63,903 bases of DNA, taken from the NCBI RefSeq assembly GCF_001429295.1, contig NZ_LMJL01000010.1, forward strand, positions 484,451-548,353, read 5' to 3'. The position numbers and the translations under genes are program-made. The notes beneath the pieces are model-generated. The model was not told where the DNA came from, did not search any database, and saw nothing but the letters and a program-made list of their open reading frames with translations. Shown in pieces: positions 9,219 through 18,827 of this stretch; position 1 is the first letter of the stretch; each line of letters opens with the position of its first letter. The stretch comes from Flavobacterium sp. Root935 (lineage in GTDB: Bacteria; Bacteroidota; Bacteroidia; Flavobacteriales; Flavobacteriaceae).

Positions 9219-10925
9219 TTACCACCCTGGATTTTGTGAATAAACTCCATTTGATAGTCTAAGTTCTGTTTCAGGCATAGAAACCAAACCCTTAGTCTCT
9301 GGTCTATATTTTACGCTGTAAACTGCTGAAGTACCTGAATTTCTAACTGGAATTGTGCTATTATATGCGTTATCAACATCTCCCCAACGAATTAAATCAA
9401 ACCAGTGTAATCCTTCAAACGCAAATTCATGCAAACGCTCTGCTTTAATATTTTCAAGCGAATACCCAACTGGATCAAGCTTTGCTCTTGCTCTAACTGC
9501 ATTTAAACCTGCAGCAGTTTTAGTAATTTCTGAATGCATCAATAATACATCTGCGTAACGCATGAAGATAAAATCTTGTGCATGCATTAATTGCATATCA
9601 GTATTTGACCAGTTGTACAATTGAACAAACATTCCGACAGTAGTTCCACCTGCATTAGGATATTGTAACGAAATATATTTTTTATTGAAATATCCTGTCT
9701 CATGGTCTCCTTTATCTTGCGCATAAGCAGCCGTTCCTTGATCGGCCTTACCTACTTCAAGTATAGAACCTCTTTTTCTTGTATCACGTTCCTCCCAGTT
9801 ACTATATAAACTTGGATTTACTGTACACCAGCCCCATCCTTCTCCAAATGGCACCAATGAATTACCGCGTAATGCAGAGAACAGACATAATCTATTAGTA
9901 TAAATATTACCATTTGTCCAGCTCCAATCTCCAAAAGAGAATCTTTGAACGAACATTGTCTCATAATTTCCGGTTCCAAACGTCGGGCTGATACCATCTT
10001 GTCCTACCCAAGATAAACCTTCAGTTGCAGCCCATGGCAAAACATTATTTCCAGAAGCTTTATTAACATAAGAGTAAGGCCAAAGGTTTCTAAAATCTGG
10101 AACAAGAGCATGACCACTATTAGTCATACAGTCAGTTAAATAACTTGCTACTTGTGTTGCATTTAAAGAACCTCCTTCTGCTAAAGGTAATTCTTCAGTG
10201 GCTTGTTTCTCCATATTTGTCATATAGCCTGTGTAAAATAAAAACACACGTCCTAAATAAGCTTCTGCAACCCATTTATTAGCATGACCATATCTTGATG
10301 TTGGAATACTTGTAAAAGGAGTTGCCGGCATTGTTTCGATTGCCTTTTTTAGATCTGAAGCAATCTGTGCAAATGTTTCAGTGTAAGTATTTCTTGGGCC
10401 GTCTTTTTTTCCATCAATAGTTATGATTAATGGAACTCCTCCAAAAAACTTAGCCAATCTAAAGTAGAAAAACGCTCTCATAAAATAAGCCTCGCCAATT
10501 GCTTGTTGCTTAAATTGATCAGCTTCAGCAGCAGTATTGAAATAAGTACTAAAATCCGCAAGAGGAGTTTTCTCTATAATTGCATTTGTTCTAGCAATAC
10601 CTCTGTAAGATTGAACCCACATATCTAAATATGTATCATCTACAGGATCTTCAAAATTATCAACCCATTTGGCTGTTTTATCATCAGGACCTCCTCCTCC
10701 TAACATCATATTATCCATAAGATTGGCTGCAATCTGCTCTTCGCTATGCACGTTATTTGTATAAATAGCGTTGTAAACTCCAGCAGTTGCTTCTTCAATA
10801 TCTTGAGGTGTCTTGTAAAAATTCTCTAAACTCTTTTCTGTTAAATTATCAGTATCAAGATAATCATCACAGCTTGCTACAATAAATACAGCCGAAATCG
10901 CTACTAAATATTTTATTTTTTTCAT
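9219..10925 (-). CDS. RagB/SusD family nutrient-uptake lipoprotein (second copy)
   Basis: This SusD-family protein of 568 residues starts at MKKIKYLVAI. An in-frame Met ten codons upstream would spoil the signal peptide, so the downstream ATG at 10923-10925 is chosen; its lipobox is IVASC. SusD hallmarks are the N-terminal YLDTDNLTEKSLENFYKTPQ segment, TPR-like helices (GEAYFMRAFFYFRLAKFFGG) and the C-terminal ERLHEFAFEGLHWFDLIRWG block. It is about 65 residues longer than the other SusD here and clearly divergent, so the two pairs probably bind different fragments or linkages. It follows its susC within about 17 bases. Confidence 0.93.
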   Translation of the reverse strand: MKKIKYLVAISAVFIVASCDDYLDTDNLTEKSLENFYKTPQDIEEATAGVYNAIYTNNVHSEEQIAANLMDNMMLGGGGPDDKTAKWVDNFEDPVDDTYLDMWVQSYRGIARTNAIIEKTPLADFSTYFNTAAEADQFKQQAIGEAYFMRAFFYFRLAKFFGGVPLIITIDGKKDGPRNTYTETFAQIASDLKKAIETMPATPFTSIPTSRYGHANKWVAEAYLGRVFLFYTGYMTNMEKQATEELPLAEGGSLNATQVASYLTDCMTNSGHALVPDFRNLWPYSYVNKASGNNVLPWAATEGLSWVGQDGISPTFGTGNYETMFVQRFSFGDWSWTNGNIYTNRLCLFSALRGNSLVPFGEGWGWCTVNPSLYSNWEERDTRKRGSILEVGKADQGTAAYAQDKGDHETGYFNKKYISLQYPNAGGTTVGMFVQLYNWSNTDMQLMHAQDFIFMRYADVLLMHSEITKTAAGLNAVRARAKLDPVGYSLENIKAERLHEFAFEGLHWFDLIRWGDVDNAYNSTIPVRNSGTSAVYSVKYRPETKGLVSMPETELRLSNGVYSQNPGW

Positions 10926-10941
10926 TGTAATTGTATTTATA

Positions 10942-13900
10942 TTAAAAATCAGCACTTAAACCAAACATCACCGTTCTAGCTTGTGGATACAAACCTAAAT
11001 CAATTCCTGAAGCCCATGGAGCATTTGTATTATCTCCTGACCAACGAACTTCTGGATCCATACCATCATATTTAGTAAATGTATATAGGTTATTTACTGC
11101 AACATAAAATTTAAGATTTGAGATAAACTTGAAATCTTTAAATACTTCGTTGAAATTATAACCTAACGTTAAGTTATTTATTCTCAAATAATCTGCATTT
11201 TGCATATAAATATCTGACACATAATTGCTATTTCTATTTGAAGTAGCACTTAATCTAGGCATTTTAGTAGATGTACCTTCTCCATGCCAGCGATCAAAAA
11301 CATCAGAAGTATAATTTTGAGCAGGACTATCTGCAAAAGATCTATATGACTGCATAACTTGCATACCAAATTTACCAGCCATAGTAGTGTTCAAGTAAAC
11401 ATTTTTGTATTCAAAATTTAACTGAATCCCTAATTCAAAATCTGGATTTGGATTTCCTAAATAAACTTTATCACTTTCGTCAATAATACCATCATTGTTT
11501 TGGTCCACAAAACGAACATCTCCAGGACGTTGATCGCTAAAATATGGCTGCCCGTCTGGACCAACATACTCATTAACTTCTTGTTGATTCTGTAAAATTC
11601 CTGCTGTTTTAAAACCGTAGAAATAACCTAATGGGAAACCTACCTGACCTCTTGAGATTTCTCCTGTTCCTTGTGATAATACGTTAGAAGGTCCGTGCAA
11701 TATTCCGTCAGCATTTGCAATTCTTGTAACTTTATTTTTATTGAATGCTCCACTTACAGTAGCTCCATATTTAAAGCCCCCAATTTTATCACTCCAATTT
11801 ACAGAAAACTCAAAACCTTTATTTTCGATATCTCCACCATTAAAATAAGGTGGTGCAGCTCCATCCGTTCCTCTTCCTGCTGCTAGAACTAACCAGTCTT
11901 TAGTAGTTTTGTTATACCAATCTAAAGTCACGTTTAATCTAGAATCAAATAAACTTGCATCAAGACCGAAATCTAATTGCTCCGATGTTTCCCAAGTTAA
12001 ATCTGGATTGGTAACTCTAGCTGGATAAGCTGTTGTTCCAGAAACTGGTTTTGTATCTCCAAAAAAGTATCCAGGAAAAACGTAAGCAATATTTGAAGAA
12101 TAATAAAAGTTAGGAATATCTTGGTTACCATTTTGTCCCCAGCTTCCTCTTACTTTTAATGAATTAAGCCATTTAGAAGAACTTTCTATAAAATCTTCTT
12201 TTGTAATTACCCAACCTGCAGAAACAGAAGGGAAATATCCCCATCTTTTTCCTTCTGCGAAGTTAGAAGAACCATCGGCACGTATTGTAGCTGAAAGAAG
12301 GTATTTTTCTTTATAATCATATTGTGCTCTAGCAAAATAAGACATAATACCACCTCCACCAGCTGAAGTATCCATTCCGTTAGTTCCAATATCATTAATT
12401 GTTTTTGGAGCTGTATTGTTTAAATATGCGTATCGCGGATCTTCACCAAATGTCAAATTATTCCTTGAACCACTAACATTATTGTTCACCAAATATTGAA
12501 TCAACTCAGTTCCTGCAACGGCAGAAACATTATGGTTTCCAAATTGTTTTTTATAAGAAACAGTATTTGTCCAAGTTGAGTTAGCCCCAATGTAAGAATA
12601 CTGAGATGCACCATTGATATAATCTTGATAGAGTACACCCAAATTATATGTTGGATTCATAGATCTTCCATATCCAAACCAAGAATCAATACCATAAACC
12701 GTTCTAAATTTCAAATCTTTAATTGGTTCAATTTCTAAGAAAGCATTTCCTGTAATTCTATTATCTTTTGGATAATTATAATTACTTCTGTAAAACATTA
12801 CTGCTAAAGGATTTGTTTGTCCTGTAGAAATGCCATCTAAAGTTGGTGTAAATCCAAATTTATCGATATTTCTATCAATAGAAGTCTGCCAATAAGCCGG
12901 CTGTAATGGGTTTGCAGTTAATGCATTATGCAAATCATTTCCATAAATATTACCATTAGAAACTCCTCTATTTTGAGAATTAGTGTAAGTAACATTCTCT
13001 CCTACAGTAATGATGCTATGACTATCATTCTTTTTCAATACCATTTGAGTATTTAATCTAGTTGTAAGTCTTTTAAAACCTGCATCAACTAAATCTCCAC
13101 CAATAATACCATCTTGTTGAAAATAAGAAACTCCGAAAGCATAAGTTATATCTTCACTGCCTCCAGTAATGTTAAGAGAATGATTCATGATCGGAGCATC
13201 TTTTTTACTCATTTCATTAATCCAGTTTGTCCCCGTCCATCCATTTTGTAATTTCTCCCAAATCTCATTTCCTAATTGAGTACCAGCGCCAGGAAATTGA
13301 GTATTTAACCATGAATTATTAGTCAAAAGTTTTTGCCAATCTTGACGAGGCAATCCATCGTTTACTCTTCCTTCATCAATAATGTACATATACTCTTGCG
13401 CATTCAAAGGATCTAAATTTTTATAGATATTTTGAATACCGAAGTAACTGTCATAACTAATTCTTGCAGCTCTTCCTTTTTTACCTTTTACTGTAGTAAC
13501 TAATACAACTCCATTAGCTGCTCTAGATCCATAAATAGCAGCAGAAGCCGCATCTTTTAATATGTCAATAGATTCAATATCTGAAGGGCTCAAATAATCA
13601 ATATTACCAACAGAAATACCATCAACGATATACAATGGATTAGAGTTTCCATTCGTACCCAATCCACGGATAGTTACCTTAGTACCAGCCCCAGGCGAAC
13701 CATTTGTTCTTGTAATACTAATACCAGGAGCAATACCTTGAAGCGCCTCCATAGCAGATCCTGTATTTAGCTCCTTAATCGTTTCTCCTTTAAGATTTGT
13801 AGAAGCACCGGTAATGAGGCCTTTTTTCTGAGTACCATAACCTACTACGACAACTTCATTTAAATTTTGAGATGTTGCAGTAAGAATCGCATTAATCTTT

Positions 13901-14166
13901 GTCCTTCCATTAATAGTCTCATTTAGTGTCTGAAATCCAACGAAACTAATAACTAAGACCCCATTTGAAGGAGCACTAATCTGAAATTTTCCATCAAAGT
14001 CAGATGCAGTAGCTTTATTCGTTCCTTTTACTAAAACCGTCGCTCCTGGGACGGGTAATCCACTTTCATCATTTATGGTTCCATTTACCGTCACATCCTG
14101 AGCAAATGCGACAGCCGAAAACAGCAAAGACGAAACACAAAAAATAAGTAATTTTGTCAATTTCAT
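10942..14166 (-). CDS. SusC/RagA family TonB-linked outer-membrane transporter (second copy)
   Basis: This 1074-residue transporter has a signal peptide (1-23), a carboxypeptidase-regulatory-like domain (24-100), the NEVVVVGYG stretch at 103-111, a plug domain and a 22-strand-type barrel ending in SADF. The first 110 residues nearly match the other SusC, while the barrel is quite different, consistent with an old duplication followed by divergence of substrate specificity. It heads an operon with the SusD and lipoprotein genes downstream and is divergent from the regulator at 14511, a common arrangement for polysaccharide loci. Confidence 0.95.
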   Translation of the reverse strand: MKLTKLLIFCVSSLLFSAVAFAQDVTVNGTINDESGLPVPGATVLVKGTNKATASDFDGKFQISAPSNGVLVISFVGFQTLNETINGRTKINAILTATSQNLNEVVVVGYGTQKKGLITGASTNLKGETIKELNTGSAMEALQGIAPGISITRTNGSPGAGTKVTIRGLGTNGNSNPLYIVDGISVGNIDYLSPSDIESIDILKDAASAAIYGSRAANGVVLVTTVKGKKGRAARISYDSYFGIQNIYKNLDPLNAQEYMYIIDEGRVNDGLPRQDWQKLLTNNSWLNTQFPGAGTQLGNEIWEKLQNGWTGTNWINEMSKKDAPIMNHSLNITGGSEDITYAFGVSYFQQDGIIGGDLVDAGFKRLTTRLNTQMVLKKNDSHSIITVGENVTYTNSQNRGVSNGNIYGNDLHNALTANPLQPAYWQTSIDRNIDKFGFTPTLDGISTGQTNPLAVMFYRSNYNYPKDNRITGNAFLEIEPIKDLKFRTVYGIDSWFGYGRSMNPTYNLGVLYQDYINGASQYSYIGANSTWTNTVSYKKQFGNHNVSAVAGTELIQYLVNNNVSGSRNNLTFGEDPRYAYLNNTAPKTINDIGTNGMDTSAGGGGIMSYFARAQYDYKEKYLLSATIRADGSSNFAEGKRWGYFPSVSAGWVITKEDFIESSSKWLNSLKVRGSWGQNGNQDIPNFYYSSNIAYVFPGYFFGDTKPVSGTTAYPARVTNPDLTWETSEQLDFGLDASLFDSRLNVTLDWYNKTTKDWLVLAAGRGTDGAAPPYFNGGDIENKGFEFSVNWSDKIGGFKYGATVSGAFNKNKVTRIANADGILHGPSNVLSQGTGEISRGQVGFPLGYFYGFKTAGILQNQQEVNEYVGPDGQPYFSDQRPGDVRFVDQNNDGIIDESDKVYLGNPNPDFELGIQLNFEYKNVYLNTTMAGKFGMQVMQSYRSFADSPAQNYTSDVFDRWHGEGTSTKMPRLSATSNRNSNYVSDIYMQNADYLRINNLTLGYNFNEVFKDFKFISNLKFYVAVNNLYTFTKYDGMDPEVRWSGDNTNAPWASGIDLGLYPQARTVMFGLSADF

Positions 14167-14209
14167 TTTTCTAAAAATTTTGGTTAATTAATTAGTAATT
14201 TAATGCAAT
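14167..14209 (-). promoter_or_regulatory. conserved susC 5' leader (copy 2)
   Basis: This block matches the leader of the first susC at 42 of 43 positions. The putative -7 element TATAATTG (minus strand, 14206-14213) overlaps its upstream end, exactly as far from the start codon as its counterpart. Confidence 0.6.
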
Positions 14210-14251
14210 TATAATGTTAAATTTTAATAAACTTGAATTAAAATTCTTTAC

Positions 14252-14298
14252 AAAAACACTTCAAACTAAATAATGTTACACTACAAAAACACAACATT
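14252..14298 (-). promoter_or_regulatory. paired direct repeats, putative operator of susC copy 2
   Basis: AAAAACACTTCAAA at 14252-14265 and the weaker AAAAACACAACA at 14285-14296 repeat with a 33-bp period. The proximal repeat begins 86 bases upstream of the start codon. Period, motif and distance equal those at the first susC. Confidence 0.6.
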
Positions 14299-14510
14299 TT
14301 TTTTTTAATATATTAATTTACTGTATTTTAGATTTAACAAAAAATTGTTATAAAAATGTTAATTAAAAAAAACGTATATTACATTAGTTTAACAACAACT
14401 ATAACGTTATAAATTAAAAATAATTTAAAAAAGTAGAGTCATTGAGATTGAAAAATAAACAATCAAATGACATTATAAAGCATTTCTAATAAAAATACAT
14501 TTAAAATTTT

Positions 14511-17390
14511 ATGAAATTCATAGTTAGACCTTTTGCACTTACATTACTATTTTTCATACAAAACATAAGTTTTTCTCAAGTAAAAAATATTGGAATTCCA
14601 GATATTAAAAATTACAAAAGATCAGAATACAAAGGAGGAACTCAAAACTGGAGTATAGACCAGGATAAAAACGGAAATATCTACTTTGCAAACAACAGTG
14701 GTTTGATCCAATTTGATGGATCTAACTGGCATAAATATTCATTACCTAATAAATCTGAAATACGAAGCTTAAAAATTGATCCTTCAGGAAGAATTTTTGT
14801 TGGAGGAAACAATGAATTTGGTTATTTTAAAATTGATGAAAAAGGAATATTAAAATACCATTCCCTCTACAATCTATTAAGTCCTATTGATAAAGAAAAC
14901 ATTAATCTGATTTGGAGAATTCATCTTTTTAGAGGAGAGGTTATATTTCAATCTTTTTCAAAAGTATTTTTCCTGAAAAACGAAAAAATAACCACTTTAA
15001 GCGCACCTCACAAATTCCAGTTTTCATTTTTAGTAAACAATCGTCTTTATTTCCAAGACAAAACATTGGGAATGCTCGAATACAAAAACAGGAGACTGAC
15101 AGCAGTAGAAGGCACAACTCTTTTTAATGATAAAGAGATTTGGTCTCTTTTTCCTTTACCAAATAATCGATTATTATATGCAACTTTAGAAAAAGGGCTT
15201 TTTGTTTCAGAAAATGGTACAATAAAACCTTGGGCAACAGAAGCAAATGATTTCATCAAGAAAAATACTTCTCTTGGCGGATCTATAATTAAAAACAAAT
15301 TTATAGTGCTAAATTCTGTATTAGACGGCGCCATTATTTGTGATTTAAACGGAAAGATACTTCAGCATTTAAATAGACAAAAAGGCATTCAAAACAATAC
15401 CATCTTAGCATCATTTATAGATAATAAAAACAACATCTGGCTTGGTCTTGACAATGGTATTACATTTATTAATGAGAATTCTCCTTTTTCTTATTTTGAT
15501 TACAGTTATAATATAGGAACAGTTTATGCCTCAACAACATTTGAAGATAATTTATATGTTGCCACCAATCAAGGTTTATTTTATCATCCGTGGGGGAAAT
15601 CGTTTAAGGACAGCCCATTTACAAGAGTCGAAGGAACAATTTCTCAAGTTTGGAATATTCAAGTTTTAAACAATGTCCTTATCTGCGCCAGTAACAGCGG
15701 CGCATTGATAATTGAAAAGAACAGAGTATCAAAAATATTAGATAATAAAGGATATTTTGGATTCAAAAAAATTCCAAATCATGAAAACTATATTATTGGA
15801 GAAAGCTATAGCGGATTTTCTGTTTTCAAAAAATCTGCAACAGGTTATGATTATTTACATCAAGTAAAAGGATTTGATGAAACTACAAATAACTTTTCTG
15901 TAGAAATAGATGAAAACTATTTATGGCTTAAGAAAAACCCTTTCCTCTACCAAGTAAAATTATCAGACGACTTGAAGAGGTTTGATTTTATGAAAAAACA
16001 TACTAATATTTCTGAAAATCATAAAGGAATCAACAGCCTGCAAAATATTAATGGTAAAGTTTATTTTCAAGTCCGCAATCATTTTTATAGATATTCAGTT
16101 GAGCAGGAGGCTTTTTTTGAAGATAAAAAGATTAGTAATTTATTTAAAGGAATTCCAACTATTAATACATTGATTGAAGATCCTTCAGGAAATTTATGGT
16201 ATGCATTTAATGAATCTCTAGGAGTATTGGTTAAAAACCACAATGGAACTTACGCTAAAAAACAAGCTATATTTTCAAACTTGACAGGAAATTTAGTGAA
16301 CAATTATGTATCTGTAAATGCTATTGATCCTCAAAATATTTTTATAGGTTTAACGGATCGTTTAGCCCATTACAATTCTACCATTTCAAATGCATTCATG
16401 ACAAAACCGAAAGCATTCATTGAAAGTTTTTCTTTTCCTGGCGATACTATTTTGACAGGTAATCTAACAAACCAGGCAGAATCGTACAGTATACCATATA
16501 AATCCAATCGAGTAAAATTTACTTTTGCATCGCCAATATACGAAAATCAAGAAAATGTAATGTATTCTTATAGGTTGGAGCCTTTTGAAGAAAACTGGAG
16601 AGGATGGTCGTCTACCGCCATAAAAGAATATACCAATTTGAGAGAAGGAAATTATGTAATGAAATTAAAAGCCAGAAACAGCTACGGCATAGAGTCTAAT
16701 ATTGCTGAAGTTGAATTTACTGTTTCTCCGCCATGGTACAGACATTTCCTTGCTTATCTATTTTATCTAATTCTCATTTTACTCGGTGCTTACTTAATAT
16801 CTATCAGAATTAAACTAAAAATCAGAAAAAATAGATACTACGAAACAATTGAACAACGAAGATTATACCTTGAAAGAGAATCTAAAATAAGACATGAGCA
16901 ACATGATTTGGAGAAAGAAATTGAAAAATTAAAAAATGATAAACTTCAAATTAAAATCTTAGCAAAAGATAAAGAACTAGTAAACAACTCATTACAAGTC
17001 GTAAAAAAGAACAAAGTATTAAACGGAATTATTCATAAACTTAAAGATATTGATACCAGCATATTAGACGACAATACTAAATCTGAGTTTAGCAAATTAC
17101 ACAAAAGTATTGTAAAAGAAGTTAATACAGATAAAAGCTGGAAAGACTTAGAAAAACACATTAAAAACGTTCATTTTGAGTTCTTAAAGCGCCTTAAAGG
17201 CCAATACCCTACTATTTCGCCAAGAGAATTAGATTTGTCGACTTATTTACTAATGAATATGTCAACAAAAGAAATAGCCGAAATTATGAACATTTCAACT
17301 GGGGGAGTTGAATTAGCTCGTTATCGTCTGAGAAAAAAATTAGGATTAAATAAAAAAGAAAACCTAATTGGGTTTTTAATGAGTATTTAA
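14511..17390 (+). CDS. membrane-anchored sensor/HTH transcriptional regulator of the polysaccharide locus
   Basis: This 959-residue protein has a signal peptide, a periplasmic region built of two-component-regulator propeller repeats (for example NGNIYFANNSGLIQFDG, NNIWLGLDNGITFI), a Y_Y_Y domain (about 660-735), one transmembrane helix (about 744-763), a coiled coil (about 770-850) and a LuxR-type helix-turn-helix at the C-terminus (about 900-955, MSTKEIAEIMNISTGGVELA). It resembles hybrid PUL sensors without a kinase or receiver domain, so ligand sensing outside would be coupled directly to DNA binding from the membrane. It is divergent from the second susC and is the best candidate to read the paired repeats in both susC promoters; that link is inference. 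Confidence 0.88.
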   Translation: MKFIVRPFALTLLFFIQNISFSQVKNIGIPDIKNYKRSEYKGGTQNWSIDQDKNGNIYFANNSGLIQFDGSNWHKYSLPNKSEIRSLKIDPSGRIFVGGNNEFGYFKIDEKGILKYHSLYNLLSPIDKENINLIWRIHLFRGEVIFQSFSKVFFLKNEKITTLSAPHKFQFSFLVNNRLYFQDKTLGMLEYKNRRLTAVEGTTLFNDKEIWSLFPLPNNRLLYATLEKGLFVSENGTIKPWATEANDFIKKNTSLGGSIIKNKFIVLNSVLDGAIICDLNGKILQHLNRQKGIQNNTILASFIDNKNNIWLGLDNGITFINENSPFSYFDYSYNIGTVYASTTFEDNLYVATNQGLFYHPWGKSFKDSPFTRVEGTISQVWNIQVLNNVLICASNSGALIIEKNRVSKILDNKGYFGFKKIPNHENYIIGESYSGFSVFKKSATGYDYLHQVKGFDETTNNFSVEIDENYLWLKKNPFLYQVKLSDDLKRFDFMKKHTNISENHKGINSLQNINGKVYFQVRNHFYRYSVEQEAFFEDKKISNLFKGIPTINTLIEDPSGNLWYAFNESLGVLVKNHNGTYAKKQAIFSNLTGNLVNNYVSVNAIDPQNIFIGLTDRLAHYNSTISNAFMTKPKAFIESFSFPGDTILTGNLTNQAESYSIPYKSNRVKFTFASPIYENQENVMYSYRLEPFEENWRGWSSTAIKEYTNLREGNYVMKLKARNSYGIESNIAEVEFTVSPPWYRHFLAYLFYLILILLGAYLISIRIKLKIRKNRYYETIEQRRLYLERESKIRHEQHDLEKEIEKLKNDKLQIKILAKDKELVNNSLQVVKKNKVLNGIIHKLKDIDTSILDDNTKSEFSKLHKSIVKEVNTDKSWKDLEKHIKNVHFEFLKRLKGQYPTISPRELDLSTYLLMNMSTKEIAEIMNISTGGVELARYRLRKKLGLNKKENLIGFLMSI

Positions 17391-17392
17391 AA

Positions 17393-17425
17393 AGAAAGCC
17401 ATCCGAATTGGATGGCTTCTTTTTT
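17393..17425. terminator. bidirectional terminator between the regulator and murF
   Basis: AAGCCATCC and GGATGGCTT pair around a short AATT-type loop, with A-rich and T-rich flanks that would serve both converging transcripts. It ends just at the murF stop codon. Confidence 0.85.
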
Positions 17426-18710
17426 ATGAAATATACTCTAAAGTCCGTTCTAACGCCATTCCTCTGGAACCTTTAATTAAAATGGTATTTGAATCAAACT
17501 TAAATGATTTTATAAAAGCCGCAAAAGCATCAAATGTTTCAAAAAACTGTATGTTTTCTTTTGAAACTTGATTAGCATAAAACGATTTTCCTATTAAAAA
17601 ACATAATGCTTGATCTTGATCCGCTAAAGAATCAACTATAACTTTATGCTCATACAAACTCTCATCCCCGAGTTCAAACATGTCTCCAAGAATCATCATT
17701 TTATTATTTTTATCTAATTGAAGAAAGTTAGCAATCGCAACTGCCATACTACTTGGATTTGCATTGTAAGCATCTAAAATAATTTCATTTTTGCCTATCT
17801 GCATCATTTGAGATCTGTTATTCGCTGGAATATAATTCTCAATTGCACTCTTTACATCGCTCTCATTTACTTCAAAATATTTTCCAATAGCTACAGCTGC
17901 ATTGATGTTATTTGCGTTATAAAGCCCTATTAAATGCGATTCAACTGCAAAATTGTTATAGCTTATGGCTACAAATGGATTTGCTGTTATTTTTTGAATA
18001 TTTAGATCTGCATTTCCTTTTTTGACACCAAATGTAAATGCTTTAATGCCTTTTGATTTATCTATCTGAATAGAATCTTCAAGATTGACAAAAACAGTCT
18101 TTTGATTTGCTGCGAGATATTGATACATTTCGCTTTTACCAGCAATTACTCCTTCAACCCCACCAAAACCTTCTAAATGGGCTTTCCCGAAATTTGTGAT
18201 ATAACCAAAATCTGGTTGCGCAATTTGGCACAAAAATTCAATTTCTTTTTGGTGGTTAGCCCCCATTTCGACAATTCCGATCTCTGTTTCTTTTGTAAAT
18301 GAAAGCAAAGTTAATGGCACTCCAATATGATTGTTTAAGTTCCCTATTGTAGCTTTTGTTTTGAACTTTTTGGACAACACAACATTAATTAATTCTTTTG
18401 TTGTCGTTTTTCCATTACTGCCGGTTAATGCCACAATTGGAAGCCCTAGATAAGCACGATGAAACTTCGCTAATTCTTGAAGTGTTTCTAAACTATTCTT
18501 AACCAAAATAGTTCTATCATCAATAAAGTAAGATTCATTATCAATTACTACAAATAAAGCTCCTAAATCTAAAGCTTCTTTAGCAAATGTATTAGCATCA
18601 AAATTCTCTCCTTTAATGGCAAAAAATATTGAATTCTTTTCAATCTTTCTTGTATCTATAGAAAGAGAACTGCATTGTAAAAACAGGTTATGAATGTCTT
18701 GAATATTCAT
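17424..18710 (-). CDS. murF: UDP-N-acetylmuramoyl-tripeptide--D-alanyl-D-alanine ligase
   Basis: MurF adds D-Ala-D-Ala to the UDP-MurNAc-tripeptide in the cytoplasmic phase of peptidoglycan synthesis. The 428-residue protein has the Mur ligase N-terminal domain with DTRKIEKNSIFFAIKGENFD, the ATP-binding loop TGSNGKTT at 96-103, the central-domain EMGANHQKEI segment, and DAYNANPSSM followed by GDMFELGDES in the C-terminal half, which are typical MurF motifs. It stands alone between the regulator and gldJ. The spacer to gldJ contains a strong hairpin, so it probably has its own promoter. Confidence 0.95.
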   Translation of the reverse strand: MNIQDIHNLFLQCSSLSIDTRKIEKNSIFFAIKGENFDANTFAKEALDLGALFVVIDNESYFIDDRTILVKNSLETLQELAKFHRAYLGLPIVALTGSNGKTTTKELINVVLSKKFKTKATIGNLNNHIGVPLTLLSFTKETEIGIVEMGANHQKEIEFLCQIAQPDFGYITNFGKAHLEGFGGVEGVIAGKSEMYQYLAANQKTVFVNLEDSIQIDKSKGIKAFTFGVKKGNADLNIQKITANPFVAISYNNFAVESHLIGLYNANNINAAVAIGKYFEVNESDVKSAIENYIPANNRSQMMQIGKNEIILDAYNANPSSMAVAIANFLQLDKNNKMMILGDMFELGDESLYEHKVIVDSLADQDQALCFLIGKSFYANQVSKENIQFFETFDAFAAFIKSFKFDSNTILIKGSRGMALERTLEYIS

Positions 18711-18754
18711 TTATAAATTTTTTAATAGGTCATAAAAGTAGAAAAAAAACAATA

Positions 18755-18808
18755 AAAAAATTCCAAATTCCAGACTGAATATTCAGCTTTTGGAATTTGG
18801 AATTTTTT
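18755..18808 (-). terminator. gldJ terminator built from a TTCCAAATTCCA palindrome
   Basis: An 18-bp stem (18755-18772 with 18791-18808) encloses a loop that itself contains the palindrome CTGAATATTCAG. The arm motif TTCCAAATTCCA is a recurrent intergenic word in this window (also near 25840, 37665, 48150 and 50150). Confidence 0.8.
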
Positions 18809-18827
18809 ATACTTGAATTTCTAAATC

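Larger units (their letters stand above)
14167..14510. other. divergent regulatory region between susC copy 2 and the regulator
   Basis: This 344-base AT-rich spacer holds the susC leader and promoter, the paired repeats, a perfect 12-bp palindrome TATAACGTTATA (14400-14411) and an imperfect hairpin (14438-14450 with 14460-14471) about 40 bases before the regulator start. No coding sequence is seen. Confidence 0.7.
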
